A program made the translations under genes and the position numbers. The notes beneath the pieces are model-generated. The model had not been told where the DNA came from, did not search any database, and saw only the letters and a program-made list of their open reading frames with translations. From the NCBI GenBank assembly GCA_023392515.1, contig JAEVYX010000028.1, forward strand, positions 1 to 22,146: DNA of 22,146 bases, given 5' to 3'. This DNA is from Bacillota bacterium. Lineage in GTDB: Bacteria; Bacillota; Clostridia; Christensenellales; Aristaeellaceae. Shown piece after piece: positions 1 through 6,990 of the stretch (positions are counted from its first letter, which is position 1; each line of letters starts with the position of its first letter).

Positions 1-446
1 AGGCAAGGATTTTCCCAATCTGCCGGGACCTTTGCGGAAATCGTGAACTTCTCCACATAGGCAGGGGCTTCACCTGTGGTTTTCGCGTCGTAGGATATTT
101 CCACGGCAGCAGGATCGGTCACAGTAATCCAGGCATTTTTCCCTTCCAGCTTGAAATCACCGGTCTGCACGCTGCCATCGTTGGCGTTTACGATTACATT
201 AGTGGCAAAGGAAGGTACCCAGCAGTAATACCAGCCCTCATTGACCGGGTCCTTGTCCATTTCTCCGCCCGGCCAGGCAGTGAAAGCGTTCGTCCCATCA
301 TCGGACCAAGCCCACAGGCAGGGGGCTTCCCAATCGGCGGGGACGCTGGCATAAATCACAACCCGTTCTTCGGCTGCAAAGCCGAATAAAGGTATCAGGG
401 ATAGTGCAAGCATCAGCACGAGTACCAGGGAAAGCAATTTCTTCAT
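1..446 (-). CDS. Exported protein with tandem starch-binding-like modules (partial, C-terminus outside window)
   Basis: The ATG at 446 is preceded by AAAGGAGG at good spacing, and the frame stays open to the window edge (148 codons seen). Residues 1-24 form a signal peptide (MKKLLSLVLVLMLALSLIP, ending near GFAA) without a lipobox cysteine, so the product should be secreted. Residues about 30-115 form a beta-rich module with VPADWEAPCLWAW, TAWPGGEM and GWYYCWVP, a pattern like carbohydrate-binding module family 26 (starch binding). A second copy begins near residue 138 with VPADWENPCL, so the modules are in tandem. What follows (amylase-type catalytic domain, more modules, or neither) cannot be seen. 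Family assignment is from motif memory; export and the repeat are seen directly. A LacI-type operator and a good promoter lie upstream, consistent with control by sugar availability. Confidence 0.8.
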   Translation of the reverse strand, partial: MKKLLSLVLVLMLALSLIPLFGFAAEERVVIYASVPADWEAPCLWAWSDDGTNAFTAWPGGEMDKDPVNEGWYYCWVPSFATNVIVNANDGSVQTGDFKLEGKNAWITVTDPAAVEISYDAKTTGEAPAYVEKFTISAKVPADWENPC

Positions 447-528
447 TCCGGGTTCCTCCTTTGACGATCTGTTGAATTGTAACGCCTCATGCAGCAGCCC
501 CGTTTGCCGGCTGCCGTTTATTGAGTTC

Positions 529-558
529 ATGGTAGCATCGCAAAACAGATTGTGTCAA
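529..558 (-). promoter_or_regulatory. Promoter of the starch-binding exported protein
   Basis: On the minus strand there is TTGACA (553-558), an 18-bp spacer and TACCAT (529-534). This gives a start near 522 and a leader of about 75 nt before the ATG at 446. Confidence 0.6.
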
Positions 559-568
559 CGGCTGATTA

Positions 569-582
569 CGAAAGCGTTTACC
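569..582. promoter_or_regulatory. Candidate LacI/CcpA-type operator (cre-like)
   Basis: CGAAAGCGTTTACC matches the CcpA cre consensus TGWAARCGYTWNCW at all but the first and last positions and has the central CG of LacI-family operators. It ends 10 bp upstream of the -35 box of the minus-strand promoter at 529-558, where an activator-type position is possible. Which regulator binds it is unknown. Confidence 0.45.
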
Positions 583-694
583 CAGCCTGAACCCTATGAA
601 AATCAACGAATGTTCTTCTACATCTTTTCTATATGCAGGGGCGTTTTCCTTCCATTTTCCAAGCTTTATCCATGCAGCGGCATTGCCTGCCTTT
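583..694. other. Non-coding stretch downstream of the AraC-type gene
   Basis: The whole gap 447-694 holds the promoter and operator described separately. In this remaining part no credible gene or strong intrinsic terminator is visible. It contains a short stretch (609-638) resembling part of the inverted-repeat element at 2945-3107. Confidence 0.4.
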
Positions 695-1525
695 TCAGGA
701 TTCTTTTCGAAACTGTGAAGGCGTCATACCCGTTGCCTTTTTAAACACCTTAGCAAAATAGTTGTAATCCGGAATACCCACCTGCTCCGCCACCTCCCGA
801 ACCATGGCTCCCGGCTTTCCCAGGAGCTGTTTCGCCATATCTATCCTGCGGCGGGTAATCATGGCATTCACCGTAAGGCCAGGCTCGATTTGGGCGGCCA
901 GCACGTAAAGCTTGCTTTTGCTGATGGAAAGGTCATGGGCGACGGATGCAAGCGATAACGGCTGGGCATAGTGGGTATGGATATACGCCATCAGGCGCTG
1001 GTCATCGGTTTGCGTTCCCGCCTTTAAAAGCCCCTCCAGCCGTATTTCACTGACGCAGGCATTGATGATTTGATAGCAGGCCCTGATCTGTTTGACAGAC
1101 AGCCGGGGCAGCGCCAAAAACGCCTCCTCCAGTTCCTTCTGCCGGGGGTGCCAGGTACAAAGCTTTTTAGTTATGGCCCATTGGGCTACCAGCGGGGTAT
1201 CATCCAAAATTTGGCCGAAAAGGATGATGGCAATTAATTGCCCACCTTCTGTGATGGGGATTGCCGTATCAATCAGCCCTGCATGGCACCGATACTGCAC
1301 CGGCGCAAAAGGCGGAGCGAAAGATGCGGCGGCATGCCTGTCGCATGCCAGGCACCTAAGATACCCCTGCTGGGAATCGCAGATCAAATCACAAAAGGCG
1401 CTGCGGGATCTGGCGGAATAAAGCTCTCTGCCGGTAGTATCATGCAGGGATATCTGCAGATGCGTAATTTCATGCAGGTTTGCCAGCAAATCACCCAGGC
1501 GGGCCACATTCAGATTGCTCTCCAT
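695..1525 (-). CDS. PocR-domain AraC-family transcriptional regulator
   Basis: This is a 276-residue regulator. Start at ATG 1525 rather than the in-frame ATG at 1540, because GGGAGGTGA sits just upstream of 1525. Residues about 8-165 resemble the PocR sensory domain and include a cysteine set (FCDLIC, then CLAC; Cys45, 49, 58, 61) of the kind seen in PocR-type domains. Residues about 177-276 are the double helix-turn-helix of AraC regulators (SLASVAHDLSISKSKLY; REVAEQVGIPDYNYFAKVFKKATGMTPSQFR). It is divergent from the sugar ABC operon at 1697, and the region between holds two direct repeats fitting an AraC site. The likely role is activation of that operon in response to a sugar or a metabolite. 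The effector is unknown; a redox or metal role for the cysteines is possible but unproven. Confidence 0.9.
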   Translation of the reverse strand: MESNLNVARLGDLLANLHEITHLQISLHDTTGRELYSARSRSAFCDLICDSQQGYLRCLACDRHAAASFAPPFAPVQYRCHAGLIDTAIPITEGGQLIAIILFGQILDDTPLVAQWAITKKLCTWHPRQKELEEAFLALPRLSVKQIRACYQIINACVSEIRLEGLLKAGTQTDDQRLMAYIHTHYAQPLSLASVAHDLSISKSKLYVLAAQIEPGLTVNAMITRRRIDMAKQLLGKPGAMVREVAEQVGIPDYNYFAKVFKKATGMTPSQFRKES

Positions 1526-1546
1526 GCATTCACCTCCCATATTCGA

Positions 1547-1555
1547 ATGATAGCA
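1547..1555 (-). promoter_or_regulatory. Extended -10 of the AraC-type gene
   Basis: Minus-strand TGC followed by TATCAT (1547-1552) is an extended -10 element. There is no convincing -35 box. The start would fall near 1540, leaving a very short leader that contains the GGGAGGTGA ribosome binding site. Confidence 0.4.
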
Positions 1556-1578
1556 CGATTCTGTAAAATATGAAAGAT

Positions 1579-1610
1579 ATTGCTACTTATCGTAGACAAA
1601 ATTGCTATTT
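1579..1610 (+). promoter_or_regulatory. Direct repeats, candidate AraC-type operator
   Basis: ATTGCTACTT (1579-1588) and ATTGCTATTT (1601-1610) match at 9 of 10 positions and are 22 bp apart, two helical turns. The second copy occupies the -35 region of the operon promoter (-10 at 1629-1634), the usual arrangement for an AraC-family activator. The neighbouring PocR-AraC protein is the obvious binder. Confidence 0.5.
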
Positions 1611-1628
1611 TATTTGCATGCATTTCTA

Positions 1629-1634
1629 TATAAT
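1629..1634 (+). promoter_or_regulatory. -10 box of the sugar-uptake operon
   Basis: A perfect TATAAT is present. No good -35 lies 16-18 bp upstream (nearest TTGCTA has a 21-bp spacer), which is typical of activator-dependent promoters. The leader to the ATG at 1697 would be about 55 nt. Confidence 0.5.
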
Positions 1635-1696
1635 AAAATAAATCCATTCGTTGCGAGGCAATGAGTGAAAATTGAATAGCACAGGAGGACTTTCAA

Positions 1697-2932
1697 ATGA
1701 AGAAGGCGCTTTCGTTCCTGCTTGCTGCATTGATGCTTTTGTCCCTTGCGGGCACTGCCGTCGCAGAAGGCAAAACCATCGTCTATTGGTCCATGTGGGA
1801 ATCCACGGAGCCCCAGGGCATCGTACTGCAAGAGGCCATCAACGCTTACATGGCTGCCACGGGCAACAAGGTGGATGTTCAGTTCAAAGGCCGGACAGGC
1901 ATCCGCGAAGGGCTGCAGCCTGCATTGGATGCCGGAACGGTGATCGATTTGTTTGACGAGGACATCGACCGGGTCAACAAGACATGGGGTGCTTATATCA
2001 TGGATCTTGAGGAACTGGCCAAGGCCGCCAAATACGAAGAAACCGCAATTGCCGGCCTCATCGGTGCCTGCCGTGAAGCGGGCAGCGGCACCCTCAAATC
2101 CATCCCCTACCAGCCCAATGTGTTTGCATACTTCTACAACCAGGAAATCTTTACTGAGGCAGGCGTGGAAGCCGCTCCTACCACCTGGGCTGAATTCCTT
2201 AGCGTATGCCAGAAGGTAAAGGATGCGGGATATATCCCCGTTACCAGTGATGATGCATACATCGTGTGCATGTTGGGTTACCATCTGGCCCGCCTGATCG
2301 GTGAAGAGGGCGTTAATGATGTGGTGATGAATGGCAAATGGGCGGAGGAACCTGCCGTGCTGACCGCCGCCAAAGCCTATGAAGAAATGGCCGCCTTGGG
2401 CTACTTTTCGCCCACCATCGGCTCCGCCGTATGGCCCATCAACCAAAATGGCGAACTGGCACTGGGTGACGCCGCCATGTACCTGAATGGTTCCTGGCTG
2501 CCCAATGAAGTAAAAGCCATGACAGGGCCCGATTTCGTATGGGGATGCTTCAGCTATCCCACAGTAGAAGGCGGCAAGACCGGCATTGAAGCTTCCAACT
2601 ACGGCGCTCAGGTATACGCCATCAACAAAAACAGCACCGTTGCACCCGAGGCCTTTGAATTGATTACGTACATCACCAAGGGTGAATTCGATGCCAAGCT
2701 CTCCGTGGAATCCGTGGGCATTCCCGCCGATACCGCCAATGCAGAATGGCCCGCAATGCTGGCTGCCGTCAAGGATGTCATGGCCGGTTTGTCCACCCGC
2801 TATTCCTGGGCTGCCGGGATTGAAAACAACGTAAACATGACCCCCATCATCAAAGAAAACTTCCAGAAGCTGTGTGCCGGCAAATGCACCGCCCAAGAAT
2901 TTGTGGACGCCATGGAAGCGGCGAGCAAGTAA
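1697..2932 (+). CDS. Carbohydrate ABC transporter extracellular substrate-binding protein
   Basis: This 411-residue protein starts with AGGAGG 8 nt before the ATG. Residues 1-23 form a signal peptide (core LSFLLAALMLLSLAGTAVA) with an Ala-X-Ala cleavage site. The mature part begins EGKTIVYWSMWESTEPQG, typical of family 1 solute-binding proteins for sugars (UgpB/MalE-like). It captures a sugar outside the membrane and delivers it to the two permeases encoded next. It lacks the lipobox cysteine that Gram-positive binding proteins usually carry, so anchoring may use an uncleaved signal peptide or another mechanism. It is first in an operon with permeases, a DUF5107 protein and a NahK-like kinase, so an amino-sugar or galactose-containing glycan is a plausible ligand. 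A long inverted repeat after it probably lowers expression of the downstream genes relative to this one. Confidence 0.92.
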   Translation: MKKALSFLLAALMLLSLAGTAVAEGKTIVYWSMWESTEPQGIVLQEAINAYMAATGNKVDVQFKGRTGIREGLQPALDAGTVIDLFDEDIDRVNKTWGAYIMDLEELAKAAKYEETAIAGLIGACREAGSGTLKSIPYQPNVFAYFYNQEIFTEAGVEAAPTTWAEFLSVCQKVKDAGYIPVTSDDAYIVCMLGYHLARLIGEEGVNDVVMNGKWAEEPAVLTAAKAYEEMAALGYFSPTIGSAVWPINQNGELALGDAAMYLNGSWLPNEVKAMTGPDFVWGCFSYPTVEGGKTGIEASNYGAQVYAINKNSTVAPEAFELITYITKGEFDAKLSVESVGIPADTANAEWPAMLAAVKDVMAGLSTRYSWAAGIENNVNMTPIIKENFQKLCAGKCTAQEFVDAMEAASK

Positions 2933-2944
2933 ACTTTCATGAAT

Positions 2945-3107
2945 GAAGGGGCTGTCGCGCTTAGCTGCATAATGCATAAAGCTGATCGGGAGGAAGGAAT
3001 TCGCGCCTACAGGCACGACCAAAGGGCTTTCCGATCGTCCTTTGGAAACCTTCGGATGCAATGTTCTTCTATATTTATGCATTATGCAGCTAACGCGACG
3101 GCCTGTT
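2945..3107 (+). repeat. Long inverted repeat with internal hairpins between binding-protein and permease genes
   Basis: The arm at 2951-2980 (core TTAGCTGCATAATGCATAAA) is complementary to 3074-3102 (core TTTATGCATTATGCAGCTAA) with only one gap and one mismatch in about 30 bp. About 93 nt lie between. Inside are a perfect 7-bp hairpin (CCAAAGG 3019-3025 with CCTTTGG 3039-3045), an alternative pairing GATCGG/CCGATC (2984-2989 with 3031-3036) and a C-TTCG-G tetraloop near 3051-3056. The right arm is followed by a T-rich run (TTCTTTTTG). It could be a processing or attenuation structure that lets the binding-protein mRNA accumulate, or a small non-autonomous mobile repeat. No target duplication is evident. 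Confidence 0.65.
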
Positions 3108-3150
3108 CTTTTTGTATTTGCTCCATAAACAGAAAAGGAGCGAGGCTTTT

Positions 3151-4056
3151 ATGAAAAAAAGCAAAACGATGATTGTGGTATTTTTAACCCCTGCGCTCCT
3201 CTTTTTTTGCACCATCTTCGTATACCCTATTCTTCGTACAACGCTGATGAGTTTTTTTCATGTGGAAAACGTCACTGCGGGCATCGGCGCATGGAAATTT
3301 ACAGGATTCAGCAATTATGTCACACTTTTAAGCACCAGCCTTTTCCGCATTTCCATGTGGAACCTGTTTCGCATTTGGGCGGCGGGCGGCACCGTGGTGA
3401 TGCTGGTGGCGCTTTTGTTTGCGGTAATCCTAAACAGTGGTATCCGCTTCAAAAAATTTTTTCGGGCTGTCATCTATCTGCCGAACATCGTCAGCGCCGT
3501 AGCACTGGCTACCATGTGGCTGCAGTTTGTGTACAATACACGATTTGGTCTATTGACCAGTTTCTTTTCCTGGCTTGGCATAGACAGCCTTGCCGCCATC
3601 CAGTGGACGGAAGCGGGAGCCAAGTTCTGGTCGCTGCTTTTTGCTTACTGCTTTGGCATGGTAGGCTATCATATGCTAATTTTCTCCAGCGGCATCGAAA
3701 AAATCCCGGTGGAGTATTACGAAGCCTCCGCAATAGACGGAGCTTCCAGAATATCACAATTTCGTCATGTGACAATGCCCCTTTTAAAAGGCGTTTTGCG
3801 CACAAACATTACCATGTGGTCCATTACATCGGTAGGATTCTTTGTCTGGTCACAACTTTTTTCCACCGTTACGGCGGATACCCAGACCATCACCCCCATG
3901 GTATACATGTATTTGCAGGTGTTTGGCACAGGCAATGTGATTACCGAGCGCAATGCAGGCCTGGGTGCGGCCATAGGCGTGCTGCTTGGCATCTGCGTCG
4001 TTGCAGTCTTTGTATTGACCAACCGTGTGGTGAAAGATCATGAGCTTGAATATTAA
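3151..4056 (+). CDS. Sugar ABC transporter permease (MalF/UgpA type)
   Basis: The product has 301 residues. ATG 3151 is chosen over an in-frame ATG at 3112 because AAGGAG precedes it by about 10 nt and the protein then starts MKKSKTMIVVFLTPALLFF, as this family does. About six membrane segments are visible. The cytoplasmic EAA loop, which docks the ATPase, is clear at residues 191-197 onward (EASAIDGAS, then MPLL). It forms the transmembrane channel as a heterodimer with the next gene product, whose start lies 16 bp beyond this stop. No ATPase gene is in the operon, so a shared MsmK/UgpC-type ATPase encoded elsewhere is inferred. Confidence 0.9.
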   Translation: MKKSKTMIVVFLTPALLFFCTIFVYPILRTTLMSFFHVENVTAGIGAWKFTGFSNYVTLLSTSLFRISMWNLFRIWAAGGTVVMLVALLFAVILNSGIRFKKFFRAVIYLPNIVSAVALATMWLQFVYNTRFGLLTSFFSWLGIDSLAAIQWTEAGAKFWSLLFAYCFGMVGYHMLIFSSGIEKIPVEYYEASAIDGASRISQFRHVTMPLLKGVLRTNITMWSITSVGFFVWSQLFSTVTADTQTITPMVYMYLQVFGTGNVITERNAGLGAAIGVLLGICVVAVFVLTNRVVKDHELEY

Positions 4057-4072
4057 GAGGGAGGTGCGGCCT

Positions 4073-4948
4073 GTGAGCCGGCGTACCCCCGTTAGAATCA
4101 ATTGGAAAAAAGAAGCCCGCCTTCTTCCCGGATATCTCATTTTGGGAATATGGGTGCTGTTCACCTTTGTGTTGATCGGGTGGATTTTTGCGGCCAGCTT
4201 TTCCACCACCCGGGACATTTTCAAAGGCAATGCCCTTAAATTCCCCACAGGGCTGCATCTTGAGAATTATGTGAAGGCATGGACTTCCCAAAATGTATCC
4301 ATCTTTTTTATGAATTCCATGGTTTATGCCAGCATATCCACCGTGGTGCTGGTGCTGGTTTGTGCCCCTGCAGCCTATGTATTATCCCGATTCAAATTTT
4401 TTCTAAACCATCCCATTCAAAGCGGGTTTGTGGCGGCCATGGGCATCCCTGTGGTAATGATCATTCTGCCCCTGTTTGGGGTGGTAACGCAGCTGCAGCT
4501 GTTGAAACAGGATATTACAACACGTCTGTTAATGATTTACCTGTATGTAGGCATTAATGTACCCTACACAACCATCTTTCTGTTATCCTTCTTCAGCAAT
4601 CTATCCCGCTCTTATGAGGAGGCTGCCTCTATTGACGGCTGTCCGCCCATGCGAACCTTTTGGAAAATCATGCTCCCGCTGGCTCAGCCGGGCATTATTA
4701 CGGTGAGCATCTTCAATTTTATCAACGTCTGGAACGAATACTTCATGTCGCTTATCTTTGCAAATTCCGACGCCCAGCGCCCGGTAGCCGTAGGGCTTTA
4801 CTCCATGATCAATTCCATGAAGTATACCGGCGATTGGGCGGGGATGTTTGCATCGGTCATCATCGTGTTTCTGCCCACGTTTATCCTATTTTTGTTCCTG
4901 TCTGAAAAAATTATCGCCGGCGTTACAGGCGGCGGCGTGAAAGGGTAG
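4073..4948 (+). CDS. Sugar ABC transporter permease (MalG/UgpE type)
   Basis: The start is placed at GTG 4073, giving 291 residues, because AGAGGGAGGTG (4056-4066) lies 7 nt upstream. An in-frame ATG at 4040 would overlap the previous gene and has no comparable ribosome binding site. Six membrane segments are visible. The EAA loop (EEAASIDGCPPMRTFWKIMLP) begins at residue 182, and the C-terminus (FLFLSEKIIAGVTGGGVKG) is typical of MalG-like subunits. It pairs with the preceding permease. The stop is 3 bp before the next gene, indicating tight co-translation. Confidence 0.9.
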   Translation: MSRRTPVRINWKKEARLLPGYLILGIWVLFTFVLIGWIFAASFSTTRDIFKGNALKFPTGLHLENYVKAWTSQNVSIFFMNSMVYASISTVVLVLVCAPAAYVLSRFKFFLNHPIQSGFVAAMGIPVVMIILPLFGVVTQLQLLKQDITTRLLMIYLYVGINVPYTTIFLLSFFSNLSRSYEEAASIDGCPPMRTFWKIMLPLAQPGIITVSIFNFINVWNEYFMSLIFANSDAQRPVAVGLYSMINSMKYTGDWAGMFASVIIVFLPTFILFLFLSEKIIAGVTGGGVKG

Positions 4949-4951
4949 CGC

Positions 4952-6943
4952 ATGCGCATACAATGTTCCAGCATTACGGTTCCCATTACAAAGATCACGG
5001 GGACTGCTTCTTTGCCCGCCTTTCGAGACCGGGTGGACCGGCCCATTCGGGATGGAGGCCTCTTGCCTGAGGAGCGCCTGAACTTTGCCAAGGAGACGGG
5101 TTTTCGGGTGCTGCCCTACCAAATGCAGGATATATATGAGCCCATTCCCAAAGAAGCGCCGGTCAAAACAATTGTGATGGAAAATGAATGTCTTCGGGCG
5201 ACCTTCCTGCCCTCACTGGGAGGGAGGCTGTATTCCTTATGGGATAAGGTTAACAACCGAGAGCTTCTTTTTTGCAACCCGGTTATTAAAATGGGCAACC
5301 TTGCGCTGCGCAATGCCTGGTTCTCCGGAGGCATTGAATGGAATTTTGGCCATTATGGGCATACCTACTTCACCTGCGAGGATGTGTTTTTCTCCTCCTG
5401 CCGGGATGACCGGGGCGGAGAATTCTTGCGCATGTATGTGTATGAGCGCTTGAAGCGGCTTGCCTTTCAGGTTGATTTTCATCTGCCGGAAGGGTCGGGC
5501 CATCTCATTGTCCATATGCGCATCACGAACCCTAATCCCGAGCCTGTGCCAATCTTTTTATGGACCAACACCGCGGTTGTAGAGGAGCCGGGGGCCCGGG
5601 TGTTTTCCGGTACCAGGGAAGTAATTTTTCAGGCGCAAAGCAACGTGCCCGGTGAAAGCCGGTTTATGCATGATGCATTGCCCTTCCCCGGCAGCGATGG
5701 CATTGACCATACCTATCCGTCCCTTATCCCCCATGCCGAAGAATACTTCTTTCAAAACCCTCAGGATACGGCCCATGCCTTTGAGAGCATTCTTTACCCG
5801 GACGGAAAGGTTATGTACGAGCGTTCCACCGGGAATTTCCCTTACCGGAAAATGTTCTGCTGGGGCTGTCACAAGGGCGGAAAGCGATGGCAGGAGCACC
5901 TGTCCAGGAAGGGTGAAGGAGCATACATCGAAATTCAGAGCGGGCTTTTCCGGTCTCAGCAGCATACGGAATTCATCGGCGCCAAGGAAACGATTGCGGT
6001 TACGCAGTTGTTCGGCGGGGGGCAATTGAACTATCCCGAATATACGGGGGATTACGAAACAGCCCGTAAGCGTATGGAAAATGAGATGCAAAGATGGCTG
6101 CCCCCACAAGAGGTTGAAAAGGAGCACGCAAGCTGCATGGCCCTGGCGGAGTGCGAATCAAAAGACATCCTTCATAAGGGCAACGGCTGGGGCGCCCTGG
6201 AAAAGCTCCGTGATGCTTCATACTTGCCCAAGCACCTTTTCTTTCCGCAGGACAGCTTGGGAGAGGAACAGGTGCCCTGGGTTTCACTGCTTAACAGGCA
6301 GCCCTTCCCCGGCGCAGCGAGTTACATGACCGCTCCGGAATGGCTTTCCCTCATGGAACAAGCGCTCGTCTCGCAGCCCCAGAACGCCGAGCTTCTCACC
6401 CATTGCGGAATTGCGCTTTACGAAAACGGCCAAAGGGAAAAAGCCAAGACCTGCTGGGAAAAAGCTGTTAAAATAAAGCCTCTCGCCCTGGCACTGCGGA
6501 ATCTCTCCTATGCCGCGCATGCAGACGGAGATTTTGGGTGTGCCCTGTCCTTAATGGAGCAATCAATACATATGCTTATAGCACCCGAACACTCCTACGC
6601 TGAGGAATATCTGTCGCTGCTCAATGAAGCACAGGAATGGGCAAAGGCTTACGCCTTTTATCAATCGCTTCCCGATCGCCTAAAGGAGAGTGAGCGGCTG
6701 TCCATCCTGGCATGCTTCAGCGCGCTGGAAGTGAACGATGACGAATTTTTGGATAAGCAATTCGCCCGTACCTTTTGTGTCGTCAAGGAAGGGGAATTGG
6801 CCTTTGTGGAGCTATGGTTCCGCCGGGAAACAATGCGAGAAGCACAGAAACGCGGTGTGACACCTTCGCAGGAATTGCTGGAGGAAGTAAAAAAGACGCA
6901 TCAGCTTCCCTATCATCTTGACTTTCGCATGCTTTCGGAATAA
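4952..6943 (+). CDS. DUF5107 domain protein with C-terminal TPR repeats
   Basis: This is a 663-residue protein with no signal peptide, so it is cytoplasmic. Residues about 65-360 resemble DUF5107, a beta-sandwich domain related to galactose mutarotase and the beta-galactosidase small-chain fold (LRATFLPSLGGRLYSLWD, FSGGIEWNFGHYGH, WTNTAVVEEPGARV). Residues about 470-545 show TPR-like helical repeats (AELLTHCGIALYENGQREKA, then LALALRNLSYAAHADGDF). DUF5107 proteins are common in carbohydrate-use loci, but no reaction is established for the family; sugar anomer handling or hydrolysis of an imported oligosaccharide are possible. The start at 4952 is 3 bp after the permease stop, with AAAGGG about 7 nt upstream. 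It is the only candidate in this operon for acting on the imported sugar before the kinase. Confidence 0.85.
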   Translation: MRIQCSSITVPITKITGTASLPAFRDRVDRPIRDGGLLPEERLNFAKETGFRVLPYQMQDIYEPIPKEAPVKTIVMENECLRATFLPSLGGRLYSLWDKVNNRELLFCNPVIKMGNLALRNAWFSGGIEWNFGHYGHTYFTCEDVFFSSCRDDRGGEFLRMYVYERLKRLAFQVDFHLPEGSGHLIVHMRITNPNPEPVPIFLWTNTAVVEEPGARVFSGTREVIFQAQSNVPGESRFMHDALPFPGSDGIDHTYPSLIPHAEEYFFQNPQDTAHAFESILYPDGKVMYERSTGNFPYRKMFCWGCHKGGKRWQEHLSRKGEGAYIEIQSGLFRSQQHTEFIGAKETIAVTQLFGGGQLNYPEYTGDYETARKRMENEMQRWLPPQEVEKEHASCMALAECESKDILHKGNGWGALEKLRDASYLPKHLFFPQDSLGEEQVPWVSLLNRQPFPGAASYMTAPEWLSLMEQALVSQPQNAELLTHCGIALYENGQREKAKTCWEKAVKIKPLALALRNLSYAAHADGDFGCALSLMEQSIHMLIAPEHSYAEEYLSLLNEAQEWAKAYAFYQSLPDRLKESERLSILACFSALEVNDDEFLDKQFARTFCVVKEGELAFVELWFRRETMREAQKRGVTPSQELLEEVKKTHQLPYHLDFRMLSE

Positions 6944-6990
6944 TCATACCGGGAAGAGACTTATAGGCTTAATGATGGAGGAATGAAAGC

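Noticed and set aside
472..744. A 90-codon plus-strand frame
   Set aside because: It covers a promoter region and the end of the AraC-type gene, with no ribosome binding site or protein-like pattern.
1610..3082. A 490-codon open frame on the minus strand
   Set aside because: It is antisense to the solute-binding protein gene, lacks domains and a ribosome binding site, and runs through the operon promoter and inverted repeat.
2945..3107. The inverted-repeat element as a known riboswitch
   Set aside because: No conserved core of a known riboswitch class was recognised, and it lies inside an operon rather than before it.
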